DNA from: Actinomadura chibensis NBRC 106107
GTDB lineage: Bacteria; Actinomycetota; Actinomycetes; Streptosporangiales; Streptosporangiaceae
Assembly: GCF_001552135.1 (NCBI RefSeq)
Contig: NZ_BCQP01000062.1
Coordinates: 1-64,000, forward strand
Reading direction: 5' to 3'
Length of the DNA stretch: 64,000 nucleotides
The notes under the pieces are model-generated. The model was given only the letters and a program-made list of their open reading frames with translations, was not told where the DNA came from and searched no databases. The position numbers and the translations under genes are program-made. This document shows, one piece after another, positions 1 to 8,448 of the stretch. How positions within the stretch are numbered: position 1 is the stretch's first letter; each line of letters opens with the position of its first letter.

Positions 1-55
1 CGTGGCCGCCCTCCGGCCGCACGACCCGTGGGCCCGGTTCCGCTGGTTGGGCGGG

Positions 56-2221
56 CTAGATTTGCGGGACTAGTGGGCGTGCGGGTTCTGGGGGCGTGGG
101 CTCGGCGTGGGGGACTCGGAGGAGCCAGTTGAGCCAGCGTGGCAGGTACCAGTTGGCGCGTCCGAGTAGGGACATCACGGCTGGGAGCAGGACTACCCGG
201 ACGACCGTCGCGTCGATCAGGACCGCTACCGCCAGGCCGACGCCGAGTTGTTTGAAGTCCTGCATCGAGAGCGTCCCGAAGATCCCGAATGTGGCGATCA
301 TGATGACGGCGGCGCTGGTCACGACCCCGGCCGTCGCGCCGACGCCCTCACGGACGGCGGCCGCCGTGTCGAGCCCGCGGTCGTACGCCTCGCGGATCCG
401 CGAGACGACGAACACGTGGTAGTCCATCGACAGCCCGAACAGGACGACGAACACGAACAGCGGGATCCACGACTCCAGTGCCCCGGCGGCGGTCGTCCCC
501 ACCAGGGAGTCGCCCCAGCCGTGCTGGAACACCGCGACCATGACGCCGTAGGCCGCGCCGACCGACAGGAGGTTCAGCACGATCGCGCTCAGCGCGATCA
601 GCGGCGATCGGAAGAAGACCAGCATCAGCAGGAAGGTGATCCCCATGACGAACAGGAACACCGGGACGATGCTGCTCTTCAACTGCGCGTTGTAGTCGGT
701 CGACCAGGCGAGTTGTCCGGTGACGGGTGCCTCCGCGACTTTCCCGACCGTTTCCGGGACGATCCGCTGCCGTAGCGTCTCCAGCGCGTGTTTCGACGTG
801 GTGTCGGAGCCCGTCCCGGCTAGCGGGACCTTGACCTCCGCGACGTTCTCCTTCCGGTGGACGGTCACGTCGATCGGCTCGTTCATCTCCCCCGACGCGA
901 CGGCCCGCCGCTTGAGCTCGGCGATCGCGGCCGTGACGGCGGGCGCGCCGATGTCGGGCGCCTTCACCACGACCAACGCGGGCTCCGGGTTGCCGGGGAA
1001 CGCCGCGTTCAGCCGCGTGTAGGTCCGCGCGATCTCCTCGCCGGGCGGGACCTGCTGGTCGAGGCGGAGCTTCTCGGTCCTCATCCCGAGCGCGGGCGCG
1101 GCCAGCGCGAGCAGCAGCCCGGCCGCGAGCACCGCCGCGATCCCCGGCCGCGCGAGGACGGGCCTGAGCAGCGTCCCCACCACTCCGGCGCGCCCCTCGC
1201 GGCGCCGGCGGGGCAGGCGGACGCGGCCGAAGTCGACCTTGTCGCCGAGCAGGGACAGCAGCGCGGGCAGCACGGTCACCGACCCGAGCATCGCGGTCAG
1301 CACGACGAGGATCGTCGCGAGCGCGAACCCCTTGAACAGCAGCAGCCCGGACAGGAACATCCCGGACATCGCGACCAGCACGGTCAGGCCGGAGACGAGC
1401 ACGGACCGGCCGGACGTGGCGGCGGCGATCGCGAGGGCCGTCTCCCGGTCGCGCCCGCGCCGCCGCTCCTCGCGCTCGCGCTGCAGGTAGAAGAGGCAGT
1501 AGTCGACGCCGACCGCGAGGCCCATCAGCAGCATCACCGAGTTGGTCGTCTGGTCGACGTGCAGCGCGTGGCTCGCGACCGCGAGCAGCCCGCCCGCCGC
1601 GAGGAACGCGGTGAACGCCAGCACGACCGGCAGGACGGCGGCGAGCAGCGCGCCGAACGCGACTAGCAGGATCCCGATGGCGAGCGGCACGGCCGTCATC
1701 TCGGCCCGTTTGAAGTCGTCGCCGAGGGCGTTCTCGAACCAGGCGTCGGCGGTCGCGCCGCCGAACTCGCCGATCCGGACGGACGGATTGCCCGCCTTCG
1801 CCTTTTCGACCGCGTCCTCGATGGCGGGCAGCGGGTCGTCGGCGGTCTCCCTGACCGTGAACTGGACGATCACGTGCCGCCGGTCCTTCGACACGACGTC
1901 CGGCCGCAGGTCGGTGACCTTGCCGGTGGCCCGGACGCGCGTCCGGACGTCCGCCGCCGCGCGGGCCAGTTCGGGCGCGCCCGCCGCCGTCCCGGAGATC
2001 AGCACGGTCTCCTGGTCGGGGTCGTCGATCCCGGCCTCGTCGAGGATCCGCACGGCCTGCGCGGACCGGCCGCTGCCCTGCTCGTGGTCCGCCATCGTGA
2101 CCTGGCCGGACATTCCGCCGGCCAGGGAGGCGAGGACGACGAGCAGCAGCCAGCCGAGCACGGCCGTCTTGCGGTGCCGCGCGCTCCATCCTCCGAGCGC
2201 GGCGGCGAGGTTGCGTTTCAT
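56..2221 (-). CDS. MMPL/RND family exporter
   Basis: A 721-residue inner-membrane exporter of the MMPL branch of the RND superfamily, expected to use the proton gradient to move lipids or other hydrophobic molecules. Two halves each hold one membrane span, a soluble loop and a five-helix bundle. The paired GLAVGVDYCLF and FGLSMDYHVFV segments carry the Asp-Tyr pair typical of the family. The ATG follows a good ribosome site (aggggacctcc). It ends 55 bases from the left edge, and the palindromic element at 2313-2330 lies 92 bases upstream of its start. The same element precedes the two-component operon at 4301, so that regulator may control this exporter. The substrate cannot be told from sequence. 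Confidence 0.9.
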   Translation of the reverse strand: MKRNLAAALGGWSARHRKTAVLGWLLLVVLASLAGGMSGQVTMADHEQGSGRSAQAVRILDEAGIDDPDQETVLISGTAAGAPELARAAADVRTRVRATGKVTDLRPDVVSKDRRHVIVQFTVRETADDPLPAIEDAVEKAKAGNPSVRIGEFGGATADAWFENALGDDFKRAEMTAVPLAIGILLVAFGALLAAVLPVVLAFTAFLAAGGLLAVASHALHVDQTTNSVMLLMGLAVGVDYCLFYLQREREERRRGRDRETALAIAAATSGRSVLVSGLTVLVAMSGMFLSGLLLFKGFALATILVVLTAMLGSVTVLPALLSLLGDKVDFGRVRLPRRRREGRAGVVGTLLRPVLARPGIAAVLAAGLLLALAAPALGMRTEKLRLDQQVPPGEEIARTYTRLNAAFPGNPEPALVVVKAPDIGAPAVTAAIAELKRRAVASGEMNEPIDVTVHRKENVAEVKVPLAGTGSDTTSKHALETLRQRIVPETVGKVAEAPVTGQLAWSTDYNAQLKSSIVPVFLFVMGITFLLMLVFFRSPLIALSAIVLNLLSVGAAYGVMVAVFQHGWGDSLVGTTAAGALESWIPLFVFVVLFGLSMDYHVFVVSRIREAYDRGLDTAAAVREGVGATAGVVTSAAVIMIATFGIFGTLSMQDFKQLGVGLAVAVLIDATVVRVVLLPAVMSLLGRANWYLPRWLNWLLRVPHAEPTPPEPARPLVPQI

Positions 2222-2312
2222 GGAGGTCCCCTGGAGTCATCGGTGCGGGGTGACACCCATGGACGCTAGAAACGCGGGGACCGCGGCGACATGGCTCTAG
2301 ACGGCGTCCGGC

Positions 2313-2353
2313 GGTGTACCTGAGTACACCCCCACTCCGGGACACGGGCACAC
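2313..2353. promoter_or_regulatory. Palindromic operator-like element, copy A
   Basis: A perfect inverted repeat, GGTGTAC-N4-GTACACC (2313-2330), is followed by tccggg and cgggcacac blocks at fixed spacing. The whole 41 bp arrangement matches 4195-4235 without gaps. It sits between the 3' end of the serine protease and the start of the MMPL gene. I infer a binding site for the LuxR-type regulator encoded at 5578. Confidence 0.6.
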
Positions 2354-2394
2354 CGAGCCTGGACGCCGTCCAGAGACCACGCTCGGCCGCGGGG

Positions 2395-3102
2395 TCAGAC
2401 CCCCGCGACCGAACGAATCCAGGAGCGGTTGGCGGGAACGCTCCCGTAGGTCTGCTCCGCCCGGCCGTCCGCCGTGGACGCGACGCCGACCTGCCTGCCG
2501 TCGTAGCGCTCCGGGCCGCCGGAGTCGCCACTCCACGCGTTGCCGGTGATCTTGGTGCTGCACAGCGCCAGCCCGTACCGGTAGTCGCGGCAGGTGGTGG
2601 ACGTGACCTTGACGTCCGCGCACTTGAGCTGCTCGGACACCGGGCCGTTCGAGGCGGTGTAGCCCCAGCCGCAGATCTGGTTGGTCGAGCCGACCGGCGG
2701 GTCCGCGTCGGCGAGTTGGGAGAACGTGGCCTGCTGCGGGGCGGTGAGCTCGATCAGGGCGAGGTCGGCGCCGGGCGCGACCTCGTAGCGCTTGACGGTC
2801 GCCGGGGCGGCCTTCGACCGGTAGACGCTGCCGACGCGGACCGAGATGCCGCTGCCGACGCAGTGGGCGGCGGTGAGGACCCAGGTCGGCGCGATGATCG
2901 TGCCGGAGCAGGAGAACGATCCGCCGCTGCGGTAGATCGACGCTCCCCACGGGGCCTCGGCGTCGGTGACGACGCCGCCGCCGATGATCGGCGCGGACGG
3001 GCGGGCGCCGGGCGGGGGCGCGGCGGCGGCGGGGAGGGCCGTCCCGGAAAGCAGGACGAGAACGGCGCCGGCGACGACGCCGGCATGGCGGGGGGCGGGC
3101 AT
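2395..3102 (-). CDS. Secreted trypsin-like serine protease (family S1)
   Basis: A 235-residue protein with a Sec-type signal peptide over about residues 1-28 (hydrophobic core, then ALPAAAA), a short propeptide, and a mature N-terminus near IIGGG at residue 39. The catalytic triad is intact: His80 in LTAAHC, Asp113 in GADLALIEL and Ser194 in GDSGGP. Cysteines at the chymotrypsin-fold positions suggest disulfides. I chose the ATG at 3102 over an upstream TTG because AAAGGAG lies six bases before it. It is probably an extracellular housekeeping or nutritional protease. Substrate preference is not evident, and no neighbour suggests a specific pathway. Confidence 0.9.
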   Translation of the reverse strand: MPAPRHAGVVAGAVLVLLSGTALPAAAAPPPGARPSAPIIGGGVVTDAEAPWGASIYRSGGSFSCSGTIIAPTWVLTAAHCVGSGISVRVGSVYRSKAAPATVKRYEVAPGADLALIELTAPQQATFSQLADADPPVGSTNQICGWGYTASNGPVSEQLKCADVKVTSTTCRDYRYGLALCSTKITGNAWSGDSGGPERYDGRQVGVASTADGRAEQTYGSVPANRSWIRSVAGV

Positions 3103-3352
3103 GCACAACTCCTTTGTCCGAGCATGCGACCCTCCAAAAATAGAGCAGCGGCCGCCCGGCGCGACGTTTTCAGCGCGCCTCGGCTTTTCGATGTTGATAC
3201 TTGCCCACTAGAAGGGGCCGGTGAATCGCCGTTAAGGACGGGAGTACCGCCCGGCCGAACGATCGAGGGCGTTCGACCGGGCGGCACCCGTCAGGCGAAC
3301 CGGTTCACAGCCGATGCCTTTCCTTCCCCGGCGGGGCGGGGAACGAAATGCG

Positions 3353-3724
3353 TCAGGCGATCTCCTGCAGCGGCACCAGGGTCTCGCCCGGCTTGTGCGT
3401 GCTCATGTCGAACATCGTGAGCGAGGCGAACGTCGGGCCCTTGGCGCAACGGTTGTCGAGCAGCGTCGAACGGCCCATGAACATGTTGATGGTGCCGTCC
3501 ATGGTCTTCTCGGCCGGGCAGACGACGTTGAGCTGCACCGCGCCCTCGCCCATGCAGGACGCCGCCACGAACGGGCCGGCGTCGGCCTTGAGACTGCAGG
3601 TGACGGGGGGCTTCGGCTTCTCGTCGCCGGTCGTTCCGGCGAAGGCGGAGCCGGCGCCGCCGTACAGGGCCAGCGCGGCGGCGCTGACGCCGACCAGGGC
3701 GAGGGTGTGCTTGCGGATCTTCAT
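3353..3724 (-). CDS. Secreted small protein of unknown function
   Basis: A 123-residue protein, not recognised. It begins MKIRKHTLALVGVSAAALAL, a clear signal peptide likely cleaved near AFAG, and the mature part carries four cysteines that could form two disulfides. The start is the ATG preceded by AAGGAAG; a longer reading to 3829 has no ribosome site and would bury the signal peptide. It lies alone, with its promoter in the gap to the right. Small secreted Cys-containing proteins of this kind are common in actinomycetes; no function is proposed. Confidence 0.7.
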   Translation of the reverse strand: MKIRKHTLALVGVSAAALALYGGAGSAFAGTTGDEKPKPPVTCSLKADAGPFVAASCMGEGAVQLNVVCPAEKTMDGTINMFMGRSTLLDNRCAKGPTFASLTMFDMSTHKPGETLVPLQEIA

Positions 3725-3964
3725 GATCGCACTTCCTTGGGAGCGTGGTGGATCACGTACTGCGTCGCCGGCGGGCACTACGCGGACGAGGGCGCGGCGG
3801 AGCCGGGCCTCGAATGCAGCAACCATCATTGATCGGCGGAGTGGATCCTGGCAATGTCATTAGGCCATAGAACTAAGCTATATCCCGCGACACCACGGAA
3901 AATGCTCGATATTGGCCGGGCGAGACCGGCGGAACGGCCGAATTGGTCATGATCGAATCCCGTG

Positions 3965-4042
3965 GCGGGAGAGCCCGTAACGGGAGGTGACGGGACGCCC
4001 GTCCGGCACTATTCTCGGGAATCTCTCAGGAAGAAGTCTCGC
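3965..4042 (+). ncRNA. Glycine-riboswitch-like structured RNA
   Basis: The segment has the order of parts seen in a glycine aptamer. A closing stem pairs GCGGGA (3965-3970) with TCTCGC (4037-4042). GAGAG pairs with CTCTC, and a short hairpin cccg-taa-cggg (3974-3984) sits where P2 should be. The 3' side reads GGAATCTCTCAGG followed by aaGAAGtC, close to the family's CTCTCAGGcaAAAGgAC. The usual GCCGAAGGAGCAA core is poorly matched. The next gene downstream is a histidine kinase 258 bases away, not a glycine-cleavage gene, so this may be a degenerate relic. Confidence 0.4.
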
Positions 4043-4194
4043 GCCCGGGCGGACATTCCGTCAATGATCGGCAAGGACCCGGCATGGATTTCCTTGCGCC
4101 GCGCGGCGCATGGAAAAGGGCGCGGATCGAGTAAACCGCGCAATAGGCCGCCGCGTCCGCGGGCGCGGTTCCCCTTCTTTCCGGAGCCGCCGGG

Positions 4195-4235
4195 GGTGTA
4201 GCTGGGTACACCCCATGTCCGGGTTGCGGGCACAC
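4195..4235. promoter_or_regulatory. Palindromic operator-like element, copy B
   Basis: The inverted repeat GGTGTA-N6-TACACC (4195-4212) extends outwards to GGGGTGTA/TACACCCC (4193-4214). It is followed at the same spacing as copy A by tccggg and cgggcacac. It lies 65-105 bases upstream of the kinase start, where autoregulation by the operon's own response regulator would be expected. Confidence 0.6.
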
Positions 4236-4300
4236 TGTGCGCGTGGCCGCCGGCCGGAAGACTCGTCTTCAGGACGGCACCCGACCTGCGGAGGAACCCG

Positions 4301-5614
4301 GTGGACGGCGTATTGGTGAAAGAGACGAGACTGCAGCGGCACGCCAGGGCGCCCTGGCGCGGCCTCGCGCTGTACCTGCTGTGCGTCCCCGCGACGCTCG
4401 TCGGCCTGTGGTTCATCACGGTCGTCTCGATGATCACCAGTTTCATCGGGGTGCTGCTGTTCCCGTCGGCGGCGATGCTGCTGCGCACCCAGCTCGACGC
4501 CTACCGCCTCCGGATCAACAGGTGGACGGGCGTCCGCGTCCAGCGCCCCTACCTGCCGGAGCAGGAGACCGAGCCCGGCGTCATGGGGATGGTCAAGCGG
4601 TTCGTCGGGCTGGCGTCCGACCCGGCGACCTGGCGCGACTACCTGTGGGTGGTCGCCGACCCGATCGTGGCGATCTTCACGGCGGCGCTGCCGGGGCTGC
4701 TCATCCTGTACGGGGTGTGGGGGTACGCGCTCGCCACCTTCGCGGGCGGGCTGATCGGCCACTACGGCGGCAGCGACTGGTACACGTGGATCCACGTCGA
4801 ACCCGGCTACGACCGGGACGCCGAGCGCGTCGTGTCCACGGTGATCGTCGCGACGGTCTGCATCGTCGTCGGCTACCTCATCGGCCCGAAGATGCTGACC
4901 ATGTACGGCCACTGGGGACGCCTCATCCTCGGCCCGACGAAGAAGTCGGAGCTGGCGCTGCGCGTCCGGCACCTGCAGGAGTCCCGCTCGGACGCCGTGG
5001 ACGCGTCCGCCGCCGAGCTGCGCCGCATCGAGCGCGACCTGCACGACGGCGCGCAGGCCAGGCTCGTCGCGATGGGCATGAGCCTCGGCGCGATCGAGCA
5101 CCTGCTCGACAAGGACCCGGAGAAGGCGCGGATCCTGCTCGCCGAGACGCGGGCCTCGTCGGCGAAGGCGCTGAGCGAGCTGCGCGACCTCGTCCGCGGC
5201 ATCCACCCGCCGGTGCTCGCCGACCGCGGCATCGGCGACGCGGTCAAGGCGCTCGCCCTGGACCACCCGATGCGTCCGGAGGTGCACGTCGAGCTGCCGG
5301 GCCGTCCCGAGCCGCCGGTCGAGTCGGCCGCCTACTTCGCGGTGTCGGAGATCCTCACGAACGCGGCCAAGCACTCCGGCGCGTCCCGCGTCTGGATCGA
5401 CCTGCGGTACGAGCGCGGCATGCTGCGGATCACCGTCACCGACGACGGGCGCGGCGGCGCGACCATGGCGGACGGCACCGGCCTGCGCGGAATCGAACGG
5501 CGGATCGGTACATTCGACGGCGTCCTCGCCCTCAGCTCGCCGGTGGGCGGCCCGACGATCGTGACGCTGGAGCTGCCGTGCGCGTTGTCCTCGCCGAAGA
5601 CCTCGCCCTCCTGA
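4301..5614 (+). CDS. Sensor histidine kinase, NarL/DesK class
   Basis: A 437-residue membrane kinase. About residues 20-210 form a multi-span sensor region of the actinobacterial 'putative sensor' type. A HisKA_3 dimerisation helix follows with the phospho-accepting His in IERDLHDGAQARL, then an HATPase domain with the N box SEILTNAAKHSG and G boxes DDGRGG and GTGLRGIERR. The GTG start follows gaggaa at good spacing. Its 3' end overlaps the response regulator start by 37 bases, so the two are translationally coupled partners. The palindrome at 4195 lies just upstream. The stimulus is unknown; envelope or membrane stress is a reasonable guess given the nearby exporter. Confidence 0.93.
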   Translation: MDGVLVKETRLQRHARAPWRGLALYLLCVPATLVGLWFITVVSMITSFIGVLLFPSAAMLLRTQLDAYRLRINRWTGVRVQRPYLPEQETEPGVMGMVKRFVGLASDPATWRDYLWVVADPIVAIFTAALPGLLILYGVWGYALATFAGGLIGHYGGSDWYTWIHVEPGYDRDAERVVSTVIVATVCIVVGYLIGPKMLTMYGHWGRLILGPTKKSELALRVRHLQESRSDAVDASAAELRRIERDLHDGAQARLVAMGMSLGAIEHLLDKDPEKARILLAETRASSAKALSELRDLVRGIHPPVLADRGIGDAVKALALDHPMRPEVHVELPGRPEPPVESAAYFAVSEILTNAAKHSGASRVWIDLRYERGMLRITVTDDGRGGATMADGTGLRGIERRIGTFDGVLALSSPVGGPTIVTLELPCALSSPKTSPS

Positions 5615-6222
5615 GGGAGGGCCTGGTCAGCCTCCTGGAGTCGCACGACTTCGAGATCGCGGCCGCCGTCGACAACGGCCCCTCGCTGCTCAAGGCACTG
5701 GTCGACCACCGTCCGGACGTGGCGGTGGTCGACGTGCGCCTGCCGCCGTCCTTCACCGACGAGGGGCTCCAGGCGGCGCTGGAGGCGCGCCGCCGCGTCC
5801 CCGGCCTGCCCGTGCTGGTCCTGTCGCAGTACGTCGAGCAGCTCTACGCGCGCGAGCTGCTCGCGGACGGCAGCGGCGGCATCGGCTACCTGCTGAAGGA
5901 CCGGGTGTTCGACGCGTCCCAGTTCGTGGACGCGGTCCGCCGGGTCGCCGCGGGCGGCACCGCGATGGACCCGGAGGTCATCTCCCGGCTCGTCGCGAGC
6001 AGCACCCGGGACACCCCGCTCGCCCGGCTCACCCCGCGCGAGACGGAGGTGCTGGAGCTGATGGCGCAGGGCCGCTCCAACGCCGCGATCGCGGAGAAGC
6101 TCGTCATCACCGAGCGCGCCGTGACCAAGCACACCGCGAACATCTTCGCCAAGCTCGACCTTCCCGTCACCGGCGACGACAACCGCCGCGTCCTCGCGGT
6201 CCTCGCCTACCTGAACCGCTGA
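5578..6222 (+). CDS. LuxR/NarL-type response regulator
   Basis: A 214-residue cytoplasmic regulator. The receiver domain (about 1-120) has the acidic pocket VVLAED, phospho-acceptor Asp in VAVVDVRLP and conserved Lys in YLLKDR. The C-terminal LuxR helix-turn-helix (about 145-205) reads LTPRETEVLELMAQGRSNAA. The start is a GTG inside the end of the kinase gene, which begins the protein exactly at the first receiver strand. It should be phosphorylated by the kinase encoded immediately upstream. The shared palindrome before this operon and before the MMPL exporter is its most likely DNA target. Confidence 0.93.
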   Translation: MRVVLAEDLALLREGLVSLLESHDFEIAAAVDNGPSLLKALVDHRPDVAVVDVRLPPSFTDEGLQAALEARRRVPGLPVLVLSQYVEQLYARELLADGSGGIGYLLKDRVFDASQFVDAVRRVAAGGTAMDPEVISRLVASSTRDTPLARLTPRETEVLELMAQGRSNAAIAEKLVITERAVTKHTANIFAKLDLPVTGDDNRRVLAVLAYLNR

Positions 6223-6345
6223 GCCGCCGCGCCCCTCCGCTCGCGGGGATCTGGCCGGGGGCGCGCCGGGTGAACTAGGTTGCTCGGCGAGATGGCCCTC
6301 CCCGACCCGGCGTCCGGGGGCGTCCCTCAGAAAGGCGGGGCTCCG

Positions 6346-7212
6346 ATGAAAGTGGTCCTGGTCCTGCTCTGCCTGGCCATCGCGGGCCGGGAGCTGTATC
6401 TCGCGTTCGAGCGCAGGCGGTCGCCGGGCGCGCCGGAGATCGCCGACATCCGCACCCAGCTCCGCGCGCTGAAACGCACCCGCGAGGAGCTGGACGACCT
6501 CCGCGCCGCCCAGCGGGAGGGCCTCGACCGGCTGGCCCGCGGGCAGGAGGACGACCGCGCGGCGCTGGACGCCGCCGACGGCCGGATCCGGTCGCTGATC
6601 GCGCAGATCAACGAGCGGATGGTGCCGGACGTCAACGACCGCCTGGCCCGCCAGCGCGAGGCGGTGGAGGCGCTGTCCGCCGAGGTCGCCGGGCTGCGCG
6701 CGCACCTCGCCCGGCGGCTGGACGACGCGGTCGCCGCGTCCCTCGGCGCCGAGCCCGCCGACCTCGTCGGCGGGACGCTGACCGTCCGGCCCGAGTCCGC
6801 GCGGGACCCGCTGACCGGGCCCTACGAGCGGTTCGCGGAGCGTCACGGGCTGCGCGTCGAGCTGACCGACGGGGACCGCTTCTACCTGTCGGGACGCAGC
6901 CCGCGCGCCCTGGAACGCGACTTCATCGAGCTGGTGCGGGCCCTGCGCGGCGACTGCGCCGAGACCACGGCCGAGGCCCGCGCCCTGCTCGACGGCCTCC
7001 GGAACGCCGACCACGGCGGCGCCACCCTCGGGCCGCTGCTCGTCGTCCGGACGCCGGAGTCGCTGGTCTGCGGCGTGCTGCCGCTCGCCGAGCTGCTGCG
7101 CCCGGAGAGCGCCCGGCTGCTCGACGACCCGCCCGCCGCCGCGCGGCGGCTGCGGCGCCTGGACGAGCGCCGCTTCTACGACGTGCCCGCTCGCTCCGCC
7201 CTCAACGGGTAG
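6346..7212 (+). CDS. Membrane-anchored coiled-coil protein, unknown function
   Basis: A 288-residue protein not assigned to a family. It starts with a short hydrophobic segment (MKVVLVLLCLAIAGRELYL) suggesting a single N-terminal membrane anchor. A charged heptad-rich stretch (about 30-130) likely forms a coiled coil, and the C-terminal half is a compact Arg/Leu-rich domain. The ATG at 6346 follows agaaaggcgggg; an upstream ATG at 6280 has no ribosome site. Its stop codon lies in the first copy of a 12 bp tandem repeat whose second copy holds the stop of the convergent enoyl-CoA hydratase gene. Confidence 0.7.
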   Translation: MKVVLVLLCLAIAGRELYLAFERRRSPGAPEIADIRTQLRALKRTREELDDLRAAQREGLDRLARGQEDDRAALDAADGRIRSLIAQINERMVPDVNDRLARQREAVEALSAEVAGLRAHLARRLDDAVAASLGAEPADLVGGTLTVRPESARDPLTGPYERFAERHGLRVELTDGDRFYLSGRSPRALERDFIELVRALRGDCAETTAEARALLDGLRNADHGGATLGPLLVVRTPESLVCGVLPLAELLRPESARLLDDPPAAARRLRRLDERRFYDVPARSALNG

Positions 7213-7224
7213 CTCAACGGGTAG
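7201..7224. repeat. 12-bp tandem duplication carrying both stop codons
   Basis: The sequence ctcaacgggtag occurs twice in direct succession (7201-7212 and 7213-7224). The plus-strand gene ends on the tag of the first copy. The minus-strand gene ends on the tga read from the reverse complement of the second. Confidence 0.9.
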
Positions 7225-7981
7225 GGAACGTCCACGTGAACCGGGGTGCGCGGCGTTCGAGGAACGCGGCCACGCCCTCCTCGGCCTCGCCGCTCGCGGC
7301 CATCTCGTCCAGCCAGCGCTTCGCCGCGTCCCCGGCCGGGGCCCCGGCGGCGGCCGCGTCCACGATCTCCTTCGTCGCGCCCTGGGTGAGCAGGGACCGG
7401 GACGCGAGCGTCGCGGTGAACGCGGCGACCCGCGCGCGCAGGCCGCCCGCGGGGACGACCTCGTCCAGCAGGCCGATGCGCAGCGCGTGCGCGGCGTCGA
7501 TCAGGTCCGCCGAGTACAGCAGGTACTTCGTCGCGGCGGGCCCGAGCAGCCGGACGAGCCGCTCCGTCGCCGCCGCCGGGTACACGATGCCGAGCCGCGC
7601 CGGGGTGACGCCGAACCGGGCGCCGTCCGCCGCGAACCGCAGGTCGCAGGCCGCGGCGAGCTGGCAGCCGCCGCCGACGCAGAAGCCCTCGATCGCCGCG
7701 AGCGTCGGCTTCGGGAACGCGGCGAGCGCCCGCTCGGCGACCGTCGCGAGGTGCGACTCGTCGTCGCGGTGGATGTCGTCCAGCTCGGCGATGTCGGCCC
7801 CGGCGCAGAAGTCGCCGCCCGCGCCGGTCAGCACCACCGCCCGGACGCCGGGGTCGGCGGCGAGATCGTCCAGGAGGGGCGGGAGCGCCCGCCACATGGC
7901 CGCCGACATCGCGTTGCGCTTCGCGGGCCGGTCGATCGTGATCGTGCCGACGCCGTCGGCGGCGTCCACGCGGATGTCCAC
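7214..7981 (-). CDS. Enoyl-CoA hydratase/isomerase family protein
   Basis: A 255-residue crotonase-fold protein, the usual length for the family. It contains the substrate-pocket segment RPAKRNAMSAAMW, the oxyanion-hole region GAGGDFCAGADIAEL and the second oxyanion segment IEGFCVGGGCQLAAACDLRFA. The glutamates expected for hydratase catalysis are not both obvious, so hydration, isomerisation or another crotonase reaction are all possible. I chose the GTG at 7981, which starts the protein directly at the first beta strand; the purine-rich gggaggaggg is 18 bases upstream, longer than ideal. It stands alone and converges on the coiled-coil gene. Confidence 0.85.
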   Translation of the reverse strand: MDIRVDAADGVGTITIDRPAKRNAMSAAMWRALPPLLDDLAADPGVRAVVLTGAGGDFCAGADIAELDDIHRDDESHLATVAERALAAFPKPTLAAIEGFCVGGGCQLAAACDLRFAADGARFGVTPARLGIVYPAAATERLVRLLGPAATKYLLYSADLIDAAHALRIGLLDEVVPAGGLRARVAAFTATLASRSLLTQGATKEIVDAAAAGAPAGDAAKRWLDEMAASGEAEEGVAAFLERRAPRFTWTFPTR

Positions 7982-8135
7982 GCGGCCGATCGTACGGAGC
8001 CCTCCTCCCTCTAGGAACCTTGGGGCCCGCCTGAGAGTCTTAAGGGGTCGAGGCACGGAAACGATCAGTGGCACGGGCGGACGCGAGCCGGGGGGCACGG
8101 CGTCCGCCGACACCGGCCACAGGGGGACCAGCTAC

Positions 8136-8258
8136 ATGAAAACAGTCATCGACCTCCGGGAATGCGAAACCGCCCTGGAGTGCTGTACTGTCGAGGCAAC
8201 GTCTTCGGACTTCCGCGGTTCGCGGCGGAGGCGTTTCTTCCCCGCCCGGGCCATCTGA
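8136..8258 (+). CDS. Possible 40-residue Cys-containing leader peptide
   Basis: A short frame with an ATG preceded by agggggacc encodes MKTVIDLRECETALECC..., ending in an Arg-rich segment and FFPARAI. It lies 190 bases upstream of the Rho paralogue and on the same strand. Three cysteines, two adjacent, and the position suggest an upstream regulatory ORF, for example a Cys-sensing leader of the kind known in actinobacteria. No maturation enzyme for a modified peptide is nearby. It could also be an accidental frame. Confidence 0.4.
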   Translation: MKTVIDLRECETALECCTVEATSSDFRGSRRRRFFPARAI

Positions 8259-8448
8259 GCGCCCGGTGACTTCCCCGGTTCGAGACGCACGGCGTTTCGG
8301 GCCGCCGTCCAAGGGAGCCGACGTCAGCCCGGTGAACCGAGCTGCATTCATCTCATCCCCCTCGCGTACGCGCCGCGGGAGCCGCCGCCGTACGCAGGAC
8401 TCGACCCCTGGCCGCGCGGAGCATTTCGCGGCCTGAGAAGGGACCCGC

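Larger units (their letters stand above)
3725..4300. other. 576-bp gene-free interval
   Basis: This stretch separates two divergent transcription units. From left to right it holds the likely promoter of the small secreted protein (an AT-richer stretch near 3850-3900), the glycine-riboswitch-like RNA at 3965-4042, and operator copy B at 4195-4235. Reading frames through it lack ribosome sites and resemble nothing known to me, so I call no gene. Confidence 0.6.

Noticed and set aside
348..2531. A 727-codon minus-strand frame over the MMPL gene
   Set aside because: It is a frame-shifted shadow of the exporter, made mostly of Arg, Ala and Gly.
3962..4201. A 79-codon plus-strand frame across the gap before the kinase
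   Set aside because: It begins without a ribosome site, overlaps the riboswitch-like RNA and the operator, and resembles no protein.
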